A stretch of 64,000 nucleotides of DNA from Lachnospiraceae bacterium (lineage in GTDB: Bacteria > Bacillota > Clostridia > Lachnospirales > Lachnospiraceae): positions 62,001-126,000 of the forward strand of contig FZRB01000004.1 in the NCBI GenBank assembly GCA_900199595.1, given 5' to 3'. Positions 14,085 to 23,569 of this stretch are shown piece by piece (position 1 is the first letter of the stretch; the number at the start of each line of letters is the position of its first letter). The notes beneath the pieces are model-generated. The model searched no databases. It was not told the origin of the DNA and was given only the letters and a program-made list of their open reading frames with translations. Both the position numbers and the translations under genes were made by a program.

Positions 14085-16931
14085 TTATGCATTTCCTATA
14101 GCTTCTTCAAAATCTGAAATAGACATAAGGACTTTTCTAGGCTTGGTTCCTTCTTCAGGACCCACAACACCGAACTCCTCTAGCTGATCCATTATACGAG
14201 CTGCTCTGTTAAAGCCTATTCTGAGCATTCTCTGAAGATATCCTATAGATGCTTTATCCTTTTCTATGACAAATCTGGCTGCATCTTCAAAATATTCATC
14301 ATATCTGTCATCACTCTCAGAACCACTCTGACCTCCTGATGCCGGAGCTCCACTGGCTGAAGTTTCTATTGACTGTGATATATTTTCATCATAGGTGCTT
14401 TCGCCATAATTCTTCTTAATAAACTCAACAACTGATAATATCTCATCATCAGACAGATATGCGCCCTGTACTCTGACAGGCTTTGTATATCCTGTCGGAT
14501 AGAAAAGCATATCCCCGTTACCAAGCAGTTTTTCTGCTCCAACCATATCTATTATGGTTCTTGAATCTACCTGTGATGAAACAGACAGAGCTATACGCGA
14601 AGGCACATTTGCCTTAATAAGTCCGGTAATTACATCTACAGACGGTCTCTGTGTAGCAATAATAAGGTGAATTCCTGCTGCTCTGGCAAGCTGTGAAAGT
14701 CTTACGATAGAATCCTCAACCTCTTTATGAGCAACCATCATAAGATCCGCAAGCTCATCTACGATAACTACGATCTGAGGCATATGTCTGAACTGAGGAT
14801 CTTCGTTAGGCCCTTCGCTCTTAACCTTAGTGTTAAAGCCTTCTATATTACGAACATTATAATTTGCAAAGAGCTGATAACGCTTTGTCATCTCTTCTAC
14901 AGCCCAGTTAAGAGCTCCGGCCGCCTTCTTCGGATCAGTAACAACCGGGATCAAAAGATGAGGAATGCCATTATAAACTGCAAGCTCAACCATCTTCGGA
15001 TCTATCATAATGAGCTTAACATCCTCAGGTGCTGACTTATAAAGGATACTCATAATGATAGTATTTATACATACTGATTTACCTGATCCTGTTGCACCGG
15101 CTATAAGCAGGTGAGGCATCTTTGCAATATCCGTAATGATTATCTGTCCGCTGATATCTTTACCGACAGCAAATGCAACATTTGACTTGAAGCGCGCAAA
15201 AACATCGTTATCTATCAGATCCCTGAAGCATACAGCCTGTTTTTCTTTATTAGGAATCTCAATACCTATGGAAGCTTTACCCGGAATCGGAGCTTCAATT
15301 CGGATATCAGTAGCTGCAAGCGCAAGCTTGATATCATTTTCCAGTGAAAGTACTTTGTTAACCCTGACACCCTGCTCCGGCTGAAGCTCGTATCTGGTTA
15401 TGGATGGCCCAACACTACAATTTGTTATTGTTACATTTACACCGAAGCTTTCAAGTGTTGACTTAAGTGTAATTGCTGTTTCTCTTACTATTACATCACC
15501 GGTTCTATTATATGCGGATCTGCCACCTGATTTAAGCAGCTTCATCGGAGGAAAGACATACTTCTTCTTTACTTCTTTTGTCTTTTCTATTTCACTCTGG
15601 ATTTCCTGAGTAGCCTCTAGCTTATCCTGTGCCGTAACCTTTTCATCCTCAGCAACAGACTGCTTTTTCTTGTCAGCCTTAAGCTCAGTAAGCGAAGTAT
15701 CCTTCATTTTTACTTCATTACCGGCAGCTTCGCTGTCCTTCTTCTTCGGACCATTATACTTTTCCGATATAGTCCCAACTTCCTCATTATAATCTGTATT
15801 GCTTCCCAAAGGATCGTCATATGTAAGTGAATCCGGCTCCAGTTCGTAGAAATCCTTTGGTTTATAATCAGGGGCTATACTTCCGGTATCTCTGTTTCTG
15901 TTGTAAAATGCGCTGGCATTATTTATTTCTGAAAGTAGATCATTCCCTTCACCGGTAGACTCATTTCTCGGACGCATAACACCAGGCATTGCAATCTCCA
16001 TTTTCGGTTCGCCGTCTCTTCTGGCAGATGAAGCTGTTCTGGTTATAGTTTTTTCTGTTTCAGGAAGTATCTCATGAACCTCTTCATTATGAACAATCTT
16101 GTTCGTATGTGTTCTTTCCTTCTTCTTTGAAGCAGCTGCCGACTTTCCTGATTTATCTAATACTCTGATATTAGGGAGAATATCACGTCCTTTAGCAGAA
16201 CGGGAATTTTCTTCCACATCTTCATATTCTTCATACTCATCGTCATAATCTTCATAATCTTCATCGAATCTCTGAACATCACTGAAATTGAAGGAGAAAA
16301 GCTTCTTAAATAATGCAATGATCCTTACATTTGTTACTTCTATAATGGAAATCAAAAAAGCAAGAATAGTTACTATAACCGCTCCGGCTCTGCTGATAAC
16401 CTTTGCAACAAGAACTATCAGACCACCGAACAGTATTCCACCACCACGATGCTCGCTATATCCATCGAAATACAGGTCCTTGATTCCGATTCCTTTTGTA
16501 CCTACCACAAGCTGACATATAAAGCCTATGGCCATAAAAAATACAGTCCCCCAGATTATTTTCTTAATAATCTTAGGCTTGGGACCATTTACAAGCAGAA
16601 AACAATAAGCAATAAAAAATACAAAAGGAAGTATATAAAATGTAACGCCAAACAAGCCGAAAAAGAAGCCACTGACTGCTTTCCCGACTTTGCCGCATAG
16701 ACCATATGTTCCAAGAACAAGAATGAGATTAATGGCCAGACACACTATGGCATATATCTCTAAAAGATTTTCCGGTGGTGTCTTGGCCTCTTCAATCTCT
16801 AATTGTCTTTGTTTTTGATAAGCTTTAGTATTCTTGTTAGGTGTTTTTCTTTTTGTAGAACTGCTTCTTGCAGAACTACTCTTTTTCGTTCCTGATTTTG
16901 TTTTTGAAGATGATGCATCTCCACGAGCCAT
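14085..16931 (-). CDS. ftsK: DNA translocase FtsK/SpoIIIE
   Basis: 948 residues from ATG 16931. A longer frame begins at a TTG whose next codons form the AAAGGA ribosome site of this ATG, so the TTG is rejected. Four or five membrane helices occupy about residues 55-215. A long charged linker (Asp/Glu and Ser rich) runs to about 440. The motor domain has Walker A IAGATGSGKSV, Walker B IVVIVDELADLM and IIATQRPSVDVITG. A C-terminal gamma winged-helix domain (DDRYDEYFEDAARFVIE ... GVVGPEEGTKPR) would read KOPS/SRS sequences. Role: pumping chromosome DNA through the closing septum. FtsK and SpoIIIE cannot be separated by sequence alone. Confidence 0.95.
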   Translation of the reverse strand: MARGDASSSKTKSGTKKSSSARSSSTKRKTPNKNTKAYQKQRQLEIEEAKTPPENLLEIYAIVCLAINLILVLGTYGLCGKVGKAVSGFFFGLFGVTFYILPFVFFIAYCFLLVNGPKPKIIKKIIWGTVFFMAIGFICQLVVGTKGIGIKDLYFDGYSEHRGGGILFGGLIVLVAKVISRAGAVIVTILAFLISIIEVTNVRIIALFKKLFSFNFSDVQRFDEDYEDYDDEYEEYEDVEENSRSAKGRDILPNIRVLDKSGKSAAASKKKERTHTNKIVHNEEVHEILPETEKTITRTASSARRDGEPKMEIAMPGVMRPRNESTGEGNDLLSEINNASAFYNRNRDTGSIAPDYKPKDFYELEPDSLTYDDPLGSNTDYNEEVGTISEKYNGPKKKDSEAAGNEVKMKDTSLTELKADKKKQSVAEDEKVTAQDKLEATQEIQSEIEKTKEVKKKYVFPPMKLLKSGGRSAYNRTGDVIVRETAITLKSTLESFGVNVTITNCSVGPSITRYELQPEQGVRVNKVLSLENDIKLALAATDIRIEAPIPGKASIGIEIPNKEKQAVCFRDLIDNDVFARFKSNVAFAVGKDISGQIIITDIAKMPHLLIAGATGSGKSVCINTIIMSILYKSAPEDVKLIMIDPKMVELAVYNGIPHLLIPVVTDPKKAAGALNWAVEEMTKRYQLFANYNVRNIEGFNTKVKSEGPNEDPQFRHMPQIVVIVDELADLMMVAHKEVEDSIVRLSQLARAAGIHLIIATQRPSVDVITGLIKANVPSRIALSVSSQVDSRTIIDMVGAEKLLGNGDMLFYPTGYTKPVRVQGAYLSDDEILSVVEFIKKNYGESTYDENISQSIETSASGAPASGGQSGSESDDRYDEYFEDAARFVIEKDKASIGYLQRMLRIGFNRAARIMDQLEEFGVVGPEEGTKPRKVLMSISDFEEAIGNA

Positions 16932-16949
16932 TATGATTCGTCCTTTCAA

Positions 16950-19361
16950 TTACATCTCTACTATAATATCATTCTCAGCCTGAAGCTTATCAGCAGGTAT
17001 ATAGTTACCCTCAAGGATTTCTCCATTGAGAACAACCTTCTTTACTCCTGACTCCACGCCACTCAGATTATTAACCTTAATAGAAAGATGTTTTCCTCTG
17101 AAATCCTTTGATATCTCAAAACTCTTCCAGTCTGAAGGAATAGATGGATCTATCTTAAGCCCATAGAAATCAGGTCTCATACCCATGATACCCTCAACGC
17201 AGCCAACCATTACAGTTGAAGCAGTTCCTGTAAGCCAGTGAACATGTGCTCTTCCATGATAAGGGCTTTCTTTTCCTTCAACAAACTGACCATAGCAATA
17301 TGGCTCCAGCTTTCTTATCTCAGCCTTATCATTCTGAGCTGCAGGTGAGTTTTCCATGAAATATTTAAATGCTCTGTTTCCGTGTCCTCTCAGTGATTCA
17401 GCAAGTATAATCCAGCCCTGTGGCTGTGAGAATATACCACCATTTTCCTTTGTGGATGGATTAAAGAGAAGCATAAGTGCTCCTTCAAAAGCATGTTCCT
17501 TATAAGCAGGACCCATAAGCATAACACCATAATCAGTATTCAGTTCTCTTTCTACTGAATCAAGTGCTTTATCAGCCTGCTCATCTGTAGCAAGTCCGCT
17601 TATAACAGACCAGCTCTGAGGATTAAGCCACATAGAAGCTTCCGGATCAGATTTCTGACCGATTATCTGACCTGCTTCTGTATAACCACGGATAAATCTG
17701 TCCTCGTTCCAGCAGTCAACACCGAGTATCTTACCCAGTTCAGCCTGCTTCTCATCTATATAAGCTATATAATCGCTGTCATTCTTATAATCCGCAAATC
17801 TCTTGATTATAGTAAAAGCGTAGTAAAGCTGGAAAGCAACAAAGGTTGATTCACCCTGCTTTCCAAGTCTCAGGCAGTCATTCCAGTCTGCGTGAAGACC
17901 TGCCGGCATCTTGTGAGGTCCGAGTCTGTTCATCGAGAAATCAATTGCTCTCTTCAGATGATCATATACTGTTCCCTCATCCTTGTTAGCATATACTATT
18001 ACTTCATCTATGAAGTCAAGATCTCCGGACTCAGCTATATACTTAAATACAGTAGGGAATAACCATAAAGCATCGTCTGCTCTGTAAGCAGGATGTCCTG
18101 TTTCTTTTGCATAAACGGAATTCTCATCATTTTCATCAGGGACAGTTTCATGTCCTGCATTATGATTGAACTTAACAAGTGGAAGTCCACCGCCGTTATC
18201 AACCTGAGCTGAAAGCATGAAACGTATCTTTTCCTTTGCAGCCTCAGGATCCAGATGGATGATACCCTGTATATCCTGAACTGTGTCTCTGTAGCCATAA
18301 CCATTTCTGAGACCACAGTAAATAAAGGACGCAGCTCTGGACCAGATAAATGTCATGAAACAGTTAAATGCGTTCCATGTATTTATCATTTCATTAAACT
18401 CACTACTTGGTGTCTTAACCTGGAAATGATTAAGCTTTCCATGCCAATAACCGATGAGTTCCTTTAATTCCTCAGCAACCTTCTCTCCCGGATTACTGTA
18501 GGATGCAAGTATATCATCAGCTTCCTTATCACTCTTCATACCAACTATGAAAACGATATCCTTTGACTCTCCGGGAGCCAGTGTAAGCTTTGATGAAATA
18601 GCCCCACAGGAATTAAGGTTATAATTAAGCTTATTACCCAGGTCACCTGTTTCTACTCCTATAGGATTCGAATAATTACGATATCCACCAAGGAAGGCTT
18701 CCTTATCTCCGCAGTAAGAAGAAACTTCAGCTCCTGCAAGTCCCAGGAACCTCTGTTTAACAGTACTGCCATTAACAGAGCCTTTGTCTACATTTTCATT
18801 TATAACCTGCTTAACTCTGTTATTCTTAAAATATGTCTTTGTAATAAACAAAGTATACTGAAGATTAACCTGATCCTGCTCATAGTTACCCTCATTAGTA
18901 AACTCTGCATAACCGGAAAGTGTAAGATTTCTTTCCCTATTGGAATTATTAGTAACCTTAACTCCCCAGACTTCATAGGTTTTATTTAATGGAACATAAT
19001 AGGTTGCCTCAGTCATGATCTCTGCATACTGTGATCTGATAACAGTGTATGCAGTACCATGTCTTACCTCGCTCATAAAGCTTTCCTGAGGTTTTCCTAC
19101 CGGCATCCATGAATTTGACCAGTAATCTCCTGTTTCATCATCTCTTATATAGATATATCTTCCCGGCTGATCAAAGCTGTTGAAAACATATCTGAGGATT
19201 CTGCCGTTTGCACCTGATTTCTCAAAACTGTATCCTCCGGCATTGTTGGAAATGATCGCACCATACTCAGGTGAGCCAAGATAATTGGCCCACGGAGCCG
19301 GTGTATCAGGCTTGGTAATTATATATTCTTTATTCTTTGAGTCAAAATAACCATACCTCAT
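16950..19361 (-). CDS. Cellobiose phosphorylase (GH94)
   Basis: 803-residue cytosolic GH94 enzyme that splits cellobiose with phosphate into glucose-1-phosphate and glucose, saving ATP. The start MRYGYFDSKNKEYIITKPDT and the PWANYLG segment match the cellobiose-phosphorylase branch. An N-terminal beta-sandwich (about 1-300) is followed by the (alpha/alpha)6 barrel. The general-acid Asp lies in ADWNDCL (Asp492). The GCVEGIMGMRPDFYGLKIDP segment near the C-terminus is also typical. Length fits (about 800-820). AAGGAGG precedes the ATG. No sugar transporter or regulator sits beside it; it lies between pnp and ftsK, 48 bases after pnp and possibly read through from it. Confidence 0.92.
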   Translation of the reverse strand: MRYGYFDSKNKEYIITKPDTPAPWANYLGSPEYGAIISNNAGGYSFEKSGANGRILRYVFNSFDQPGRYIYIRDDETGDYWSNSWMPVGKPQESFMSEVRHGTAYTVIRSQYAEIMTEATYYVPLNKTYEVWGVKVTNNSNRERNLTLSGYAEFTNEGNYEQDQVNLQYTLFITKTYFKNNRVKQVINENVDKGSVNGSTVKQRFLGLAGAEVSSYCGDKEAFLGGYRNYSNPIGVETGDLGNKLNYNLNSCGAISSKLTLAPGESKDIVFIVGMKSDKEADDILASYSNPGEKVAEELKELIGYWHGKLNHFQVKTPSSEFNEMINTWNAFNCFMTFIWSRAASFIYCGLRNGYGYRDTVQDIQGIIHLDPEAAKEKIRFMLSAQVDNGGGLPLVKFNHNAGHETVPDENDENSVYAKETGHPAYRADDALWLFPTVFKYIAESGDLDFIDEVIVYANKDEGTVYDHLKRAIDFSMNRLGPHKMPAGLHADWNDCLRLGKQGESTFVAFQLYYAFTIIKRFADYKNDSDYIAYIDEKQAELGKILGVDCWNEDRFIRGYTEAGQIIGQKSDPEASMWLNPQSWSVISGLATDEQADKALDSVERELNTDYGVMLMGPAYKEHAFEGALMLLFNPSTKENGGIFSQPQGWIILAESLRGHGNRAFKYFMENSPAAQNDKAEIRKLEPYCYGQFVEGKESPYHGRAHVHWLTGTASTVMVGCVEGIMGMRPDFYGLKIDPSIPSDWKSFEISKDFRGKHLSIKVNNLSGVESGVKKVVLNGEILEGNYIPADKLQAENDIIVEM

Positions 19362-19408
19362 AGAATAACCCTCCTTATTTTATACCTAGCTTTATACAGA
19401 ACAACTAA

Positions 19409-21493
19409 TTATTCAGCATCCTTAAGAGAAAGACTTATCTTACCCATTCTGTCTATCTCAAGAACCTTTACATTTACTACATCACCGATGTTTACTACAT
19501 CCTCAACCTTGTTAACTCTTTCCTTAGCAAGCTTTGATATATGGATCATACCGTCCTTGTTAGGAGTGATCTGAACAAATGCACCGAAAGGCATGATTCT
19601 TACTACTTCACCCTCATATACCTTGCCTACCTCGATTGGATCAACGATAAGACGGATAGTCTTAACAGCATTATCGATTCCAGCCTGGTTGATACCGCAT
19701 ACAGAAACCATTCCGTCATCATCGATATCAATCTTAACATCATTTTCTTCTATAATTGTATTGATCATCTTACCCTTCTGACCGATTACATCACCGATCT
19801 TCTCAGGATCTATCTGCATAGAAACAATCTTTGGAGCATATTCATTAACTGTCTCACGAGGAGCAGGAATAGCCTTAAGCATACACTCATCAAGAATGAA
19901 GAAACGAGCTTCTCTTGTACGAGCGATAGCACCCTTGATTATCTCATCTGTAAGTCCGTGAATCTTGATATCCATCTGAATAGCTGTGATACCTTCCTTA
20001 GTACCAGCTACCTTGAAGTCCATATCTCCGAAGAAGTCCTCGAGACCCTGGATATCTGTAAGAAGTACGAAGTCATCATCTGTCTCACCAGTTACAAGGC
20101 CACAGCTGATACCAGCTACAGGAGCCTTGATAGGTACACCAGCTGCCATAAGTGACATACATGATGCACAGGTTGAACCCATTGATGTAGATCCGTTAGA
20201 CTCAAATGTCTCGGATACGGCACGGATAGCATATGGGAAATCTTCCTTTGAAGGAATAACAGGAAGAAGCGCTCTCTCAGCAAGTGCTCCATGTCCGATC
20301 TCACGACGTCCCGGACCACGGCTTACCTTTGTCTCTCCTACTGAATATGAAGGGAAATTGTAATGATGCATATATCTCTTCTCAGTGATGAAATCATCAA
20401 GACCATCAACCTTCTGTGCCTCTGAAAGAGGTGCAAGTGTTACGATGTCACAGATCTGTGTCTGTCCTCTTGTGAACATAGCAGAACCATGAACTCTAGG
20501 TATTATGTCAACCTCAGCTGCAAGTGGTCTGATCTGATTGAGCTCACGACCATCCGGACGCTTATGATCCTTCAGAATCATCTTACGAACTGTCTTCTTC
20601 TGATACTGATAAAGTGCATCGCCAAGGAATGCCAGCCACTCTTCATTGTCAGCATATCTCTCCTTAAGCTGCTCCTTGAATGCATCTATATTCTTCTCTC
20701 TTGTCTGCTTGTCATCTGTAAATACAGCCTCTTCCATAACTTCAGGAGGAATAACTGTCTTTATATCTTCAAAGAGCTCTTCAGGAACTGCATAGCTCTT
20801 ATATTCGAACTTAGGCTTTCCACACTCTTCTACAATCTTCTCGATGAACTCGATAACCTTCTGATTAACTCTGTGTGCTTCGAAAATAGCCTCAAGCATC
20901 TTCTCTTCAGGAACCTGGTTAGCACCTGCCTCGATCATGATAACCTTATACTTTGTAGAAGCAACCGTAAGGTTAAGGTCAGATACTGAAAGCTGTGCAG
21001 CACTTGGGTTAAAGATAAGATGATCATTGATCATACCAACCTGTGTTGTAGCACATGGTCCGTCAAACGGGATATCTGAGATAGAAGTTGCGATAGCTGA
21101 ACCCAGCATAGCTGTAAGCTCAGGTCTGCAGTCAGGATCTACTGAAAGAACCAAACTCTCAAGAGTAACATCATTTCTGAAATCCTTTGGGAAAAGAGGT
21201 CTCATAGGACGGTCGATAACACGACAGGTAAGAACAGCATTTTCAGATGCCTTACCCTCTCTCTTGTTGAAGCCACCAGGAATCTTTCCTACAGCATACA
21301 TCTTCTCATTATACTCAACTGAGAGTGGGAAGAAATCGATACCGTCTCTTGGCTCCTTTGAAGCTGTAGCAGTTGAAAGAACAACTGTATCGCCGTAGTG
21401 AATAAGAACTGCTCCGTTAGCCTGCTTTCCGACTCTGTCAACATCAACTCTCAGGGTCTTGCCTGCAAGCTCCATTTCATACTTTTTGTACAT
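19409..21493 (-). CDS. pnp: Polynucleotide phosphorylase
   Basis: 694 residues from ATG 21493, which has AAGGAG seven bases upstream; the longer frame from 21580 has none. The enzyme degrades RNA 3' to 5' with phosphate. Order: first RNase PH domain, an all-helical linker, second RNase PH domain (VSRGPGRREIGHGALAERAL; FESNGSTSMGSTCA), KH domain (IGDVIGQKGKMINTIIEE), S1 domain (VGKVYEGEVVRIMPFGAFVQI). The bifunctional aroE-aroK gene separates it from rpsO, its usual direct neighbour in bacteria. Confidence 0.98.
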   Translation of the reverse strand: MYKKYEMELAGKTLRVDVDRVGKQANGAVLIHYGDTVVLSTATASKEPRDGIDFFPLSVEYNEKMYAVGKIPGGFNKREGKASENAVLTCRVIDRPMRPLFPKDFRNDVTLESLVLSVDPDCRPELTAMLGSAIATSISDIPFDGPCATTQVGMINDHLIFNPSAAQLSVSDLNLTVASTKYKVIMIEAGANQVPEEKMLEAIFEAHRVNQKVIEFIEKIVEECGKPKFEYKSYAVPEELFEDIKTVIPPEVMEEAVFTDDKQTREKNIDAFKEQLKERYADNEEWLAFLGDALYQYQKKTVRKMILKDHKRPDGRELNQIRPLAAEVDIIPRVHGSAMFTRGQTQICDIVTLAPLSEAQKVDGLDDFITEKRYMHHYNFPSYSVGETKVSRGPGRREIGHGALAERALLPVIPSKEDFPYAIRAVSETFESNGSTSMGSTCASCMSLMAAGVPIKAPVAGISCGLVTGETDDDFVLLTDIQGLEDFFGDMDFKVAGTKEGITAIQMDIKIHGLTDEIIKGAIARTREARFFILDECMLKAIPAPRETVNEYAPKIVSMQIDPEKIGDVIGQKGKMINTIIEENDVKIDIDDDGMVSVCGINQAGIDNAVKTIRLIVDPIEVGKVYEGEVVRIMPFGAFVQITPNKDGMIHISKLAKERVNKVEDVVNIGDVVNVKVLEIDRMGKISLSLKDAE

Positions 21494-21680
21494 TTTGTTT
21501 CTCCTTTTCTTATTTCTTGTTTTTGCACATACAAGATGCGCCGACACGGCGAAGTCTTTCCGAAACAACTGAAAAGACATGAAAAAAGAACTTTATATTA
21601 TGATAATGATTTCATAGCTTTTCAGTAGTCTCGGGACTAGGATAAAAAGTATATATATCCAACCTCGCAGAGTCCACTAA

Positions 21681-21709
21681 AGTTTATCATAATACAAAGT
21701 TCTATTCAA
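21681..21709 (-). promoter_or_regulatory. Candidate pnp promoter with extended -10
   Basis: Minus strand: TTGAAT (21704-21709), 17 bases, then TAAACT (21681-21686) preceded by TGA, an extended -10. It would give pnp a leader of about 180 bases, in which I see no clear terminator or known riboswitch. Confidence 0.5.
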
Positions 21710-21728
21710 GGGAAATTTGTCTATAATT

Positions 21729-23114
21729 TTATGTAAACCTATTGATTATCTCGTTTACTACCTCGTCAACATTTTTGTCTCCTGTTTCTATTATTATATC
21801 TGATGTAAGCTCATAATAACCTTTTCTTTCTTTTATCATATTGCTTATCCTGTTTTTCAATTCTTCAGAATCCCCAGATTTTAATAACGGTCTTGAGCTG
21901 TCATTCTTTACTCTGTTAAATGTTACAGCCTCGTCAGCCCTGAGATAAAAAACTTTTCCCAGTTCTTTTAGCAGCGGCATATTTTCCTTTTTAAGAACTA
22001 TTCCACCACCGGTAGAAATCACCTGGCCTGCACCGGATATCATCGACATATCAGCACTTTCATCTGATAGTGATTTAAGAACCTCAGTTTCTATTTTTCT
22101 GAAGCCAGGCTCTCCTTCCGCTTCAAAAATCTCATTTATAGTTCTTCCTTCTCTTTTTACTATCTCTTCATCTGTATCTATAAATGTCATCCCCAGTCTT
22201 TCAGCAAGCTTTTTTCCTACAGTCGTTTTTCCTGACCCCATATAACCGGTCAGAACTATATTGGGTCTGGTTCCATAGATTTCCTTTTTGAGTTTATTCC
22301 ATACTTTTTCAACTATATTCTCTGGAACTGTCAGATCAAACCAGTATTCAAAAGCAATAACCGCCTGATACAGAAGCATGGAAAGACCATTATCACAGGG
22401 TACCCCGTTTTGCTTTAATTTCTTTATAAATGGCGTTTCAGGTGGATTATATATAAGATCATATCCGAATTCGGCTTTCTCATAAAAGCTGTCATCATCA
22501 ATGAGAAGTCCGTCTTCCTCCTTCAATCCCAGAGATGTACACTGAAACATAAGGTAGCTTCCCTCAGGAATACTGTTACAGTCGGAAAGACGAACCGGGA
22601 TAATCTTCGATGAAAGCTCTGCTATTTTTTCAGCCTTATCAAAGCTTCTGTTAATCAGATATATCTTAGAAGTGCCATAAGTCACCAGCATCATACAAAC
22701 AGCTCTGGAGGCACCACCTGCTCCTATAACGATCGCTTCTTTTCCATCCGGATCAACCCCCTGACGGCATAAAGCTCTGTAAAGACCGGGCATATCAGTA
22801 TTGAAGCCTTTGTAGCCACCATCATCCGGCACCAGTGTATTAACTGCTCCTATCTTTTCGGCAAGAGGATCAATTCCTTTCAGAGCCTTCATAACGTCCT
22901 GTTTATAAGGAACGGTAATATTCAAACCACTTACTGAGGATGCATATAACCCATTAACAGCAACCTCTATATCATTCTCAACATGTATAGGAACATATAC
23001 GGCATTTATTCCCATCAGTTCACATAGAGTGTTATGGATTACAGGCGATAATGTATGCTGAATAGGATTCCCGATAACACCCAGTATTTTTGTTTTTCCA
23101 TCTATTTTATTCAT
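21729..23114 (-). CDS. aroE: Shikimate dehydrogenase-shikimate kinase fusion
   Basis: A single 461-residue frame with two aromatic-pathway enzymes. Residues 1 to about 275 are AroE: NPIQHTLSPVIHN, NITVPYKQDV with the catalytic Lys, FNTDMPG with the shikimate-binding Asp, GAGGASRAV for NADPH, and NGLSMLLYQA. Residues about 285-461 are AroK: Walker A GYMGSGKTT, FIDTDEEI, GEPGFRKIE, STGGGIV, RPLL. No stop or frameshift lies between them. The two act in succession (dehydroshikimate to shikimate to shikimate-3-phosphate). The ATG at 23114 is used; the longer frame would start with GTG inside the rpsO terminator. The kinase half would be named aroK. aroC, the last step of the pathway, is nearby at 23570. 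Confidence 0.95.
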   Translation of the reverse strand: MNKIDGKTKILGVIGNPIQHTLSPVIHNTLCELMGINAVYVPIHVENDIEVAVNGLYASSVSGLNITVPYKQDVMKALKGIDPLAEKIGAVNTLVPDDGGYKGFNTDMPGLYRALCRQGVDPDGKEAIVIGAGGASRAVCMMLVTYGTSKIYLINRSFDKAEKIAELSSKIIPVRLSDCNSIPEGSYLMFQCTSLGLKEEDGLLIDDDSFYEKAEFGYDLIYNPPETPFIKKLKQNGVPCDNGLSMLLYQAVIAFEYWFDLTVPENIVEKVWNKLKKEIYGTRPNIVLTGYMGSGKTTVGKKLAERLGMTFIDTDEEIVKREGRTINEIFEAEGEPGFRKIETEVLKSLSDESADMSMISGAGQVISTGGGIVLKKENMPLLKELGKVFYLRADEAVTFNRVKNDSSRPLLKSGDSEELKNRISNMIKERKGYYELTSDIIIETGDKNVDEVVNEIINRFT

Positions 23115-23135
23115 AACAGTCTGATACCTTTCCAA

Positions 23136-23166
23136 AAAAAGCACACGAAGACTTCGTGTGCTTTTT
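23136..23166 (-). terminator. rpsO terminator
   Basis: GCACACGAA and TTCGTGTGC (23141-23149 / 23153-23161) with a 3-nt loop lie just after the rpsO stop. Seven T residues follow on the minus strand. The flanking A/T runs extend the stem to about 14 bp. Confidence 0.9.
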
Positions 23167-23176
23167 CGCTTTATTA

Positions 23177-23443
23177 TTACTTTCTGAGACCAAGCTCCTG
23201 AATAAGCTTTCTGTAACGCTCAATATCCTTACCCTTAAGGTAAGCAAGAAGGTTTCTTCTCTGACCTACCATCTTAAGAAGTCCTCTTCTTGAATGGTAA
23301 TCATTTGGATGAACCTTGAAATGCTCATTCAGATCATTGATTCTTGCTGTAAGTAATGCAATCTGTACCTCAGGTGAACCTGTATCACCAGGCTTTGTTC
23401 CGTACTTTGCTGATATCTCAGCCTTTTGTTCTTTAGTAATCAT
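23177..23443 (-). CDS. rpsO: Ribosomal protein S15
   Basis: 88 residues from ATG 23443 ([16 protein letters not shown]), with GGAGG ten bases upstream; a frame starting 12 codons earlier would run into the leader. S15 binds the central domain of 16S rRNA and starts platform assembly. Family marks: [43 protein letters not shown]. It has its own promoter, a structured leader and a terminator, so it is expressed alone. Confidence 0.98.
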   Translation of the reverse strand: MITKEQKAEISAKYGTKPGDTGSPEVQIALLTARINDLNEHFKVHPNDYHSRRGLLKMVGQRRNLLAYLKGKDIERYRKLIQELGLRK

Positions 23444-23470
23444 AGTTACTAGCCTCCTTATATAATATAT

Positions 23471-23517
23471 GCCAGGCACCGAGTAAAGGTCGGAGATTCC
23501 GTAAACTCAGAGCCGGT
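23471..23517 (-). promoter_or_regulatory. Candidate S15 autoregulatory leader
   Basis: Between the promoter and the ribosome site the minus strand can form GGC/GCC plus GAGT/ACTC stems around a small CGGA-ATC-TCCG hairpin. S15 represses its own mRNA through a small junction like this in several Firmicutes. The pairing is read by eye and not compared with the known motif. Confidence 0.45.
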
Positions 23518-23532
23518 CTTTAAAACAAATGT

Positions 23533-23561
23533 ATGATAACGTATATACTCATACATGTCAA
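23533..23561 (-). promoter_or_regulatory. rpsO promoter
   Basis: Minus strand: consensus TTGACA (23556-23561), 17-base spacer, TATCAT (23533-23538). It sits directly after the aroC stop codon and predicts a leader of about 80 bases. Confidence 0.75.
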
Positions 23562-23569
23562 GAGATTAT

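Noticed and set aside
19541-20155. A 204-residue plus-strand frame inside pnp
   Set aside because: It lies antisense to a fully conserved enzyme; its Ile/Leu/Ser/Tyr composition is that of a shadow frame.
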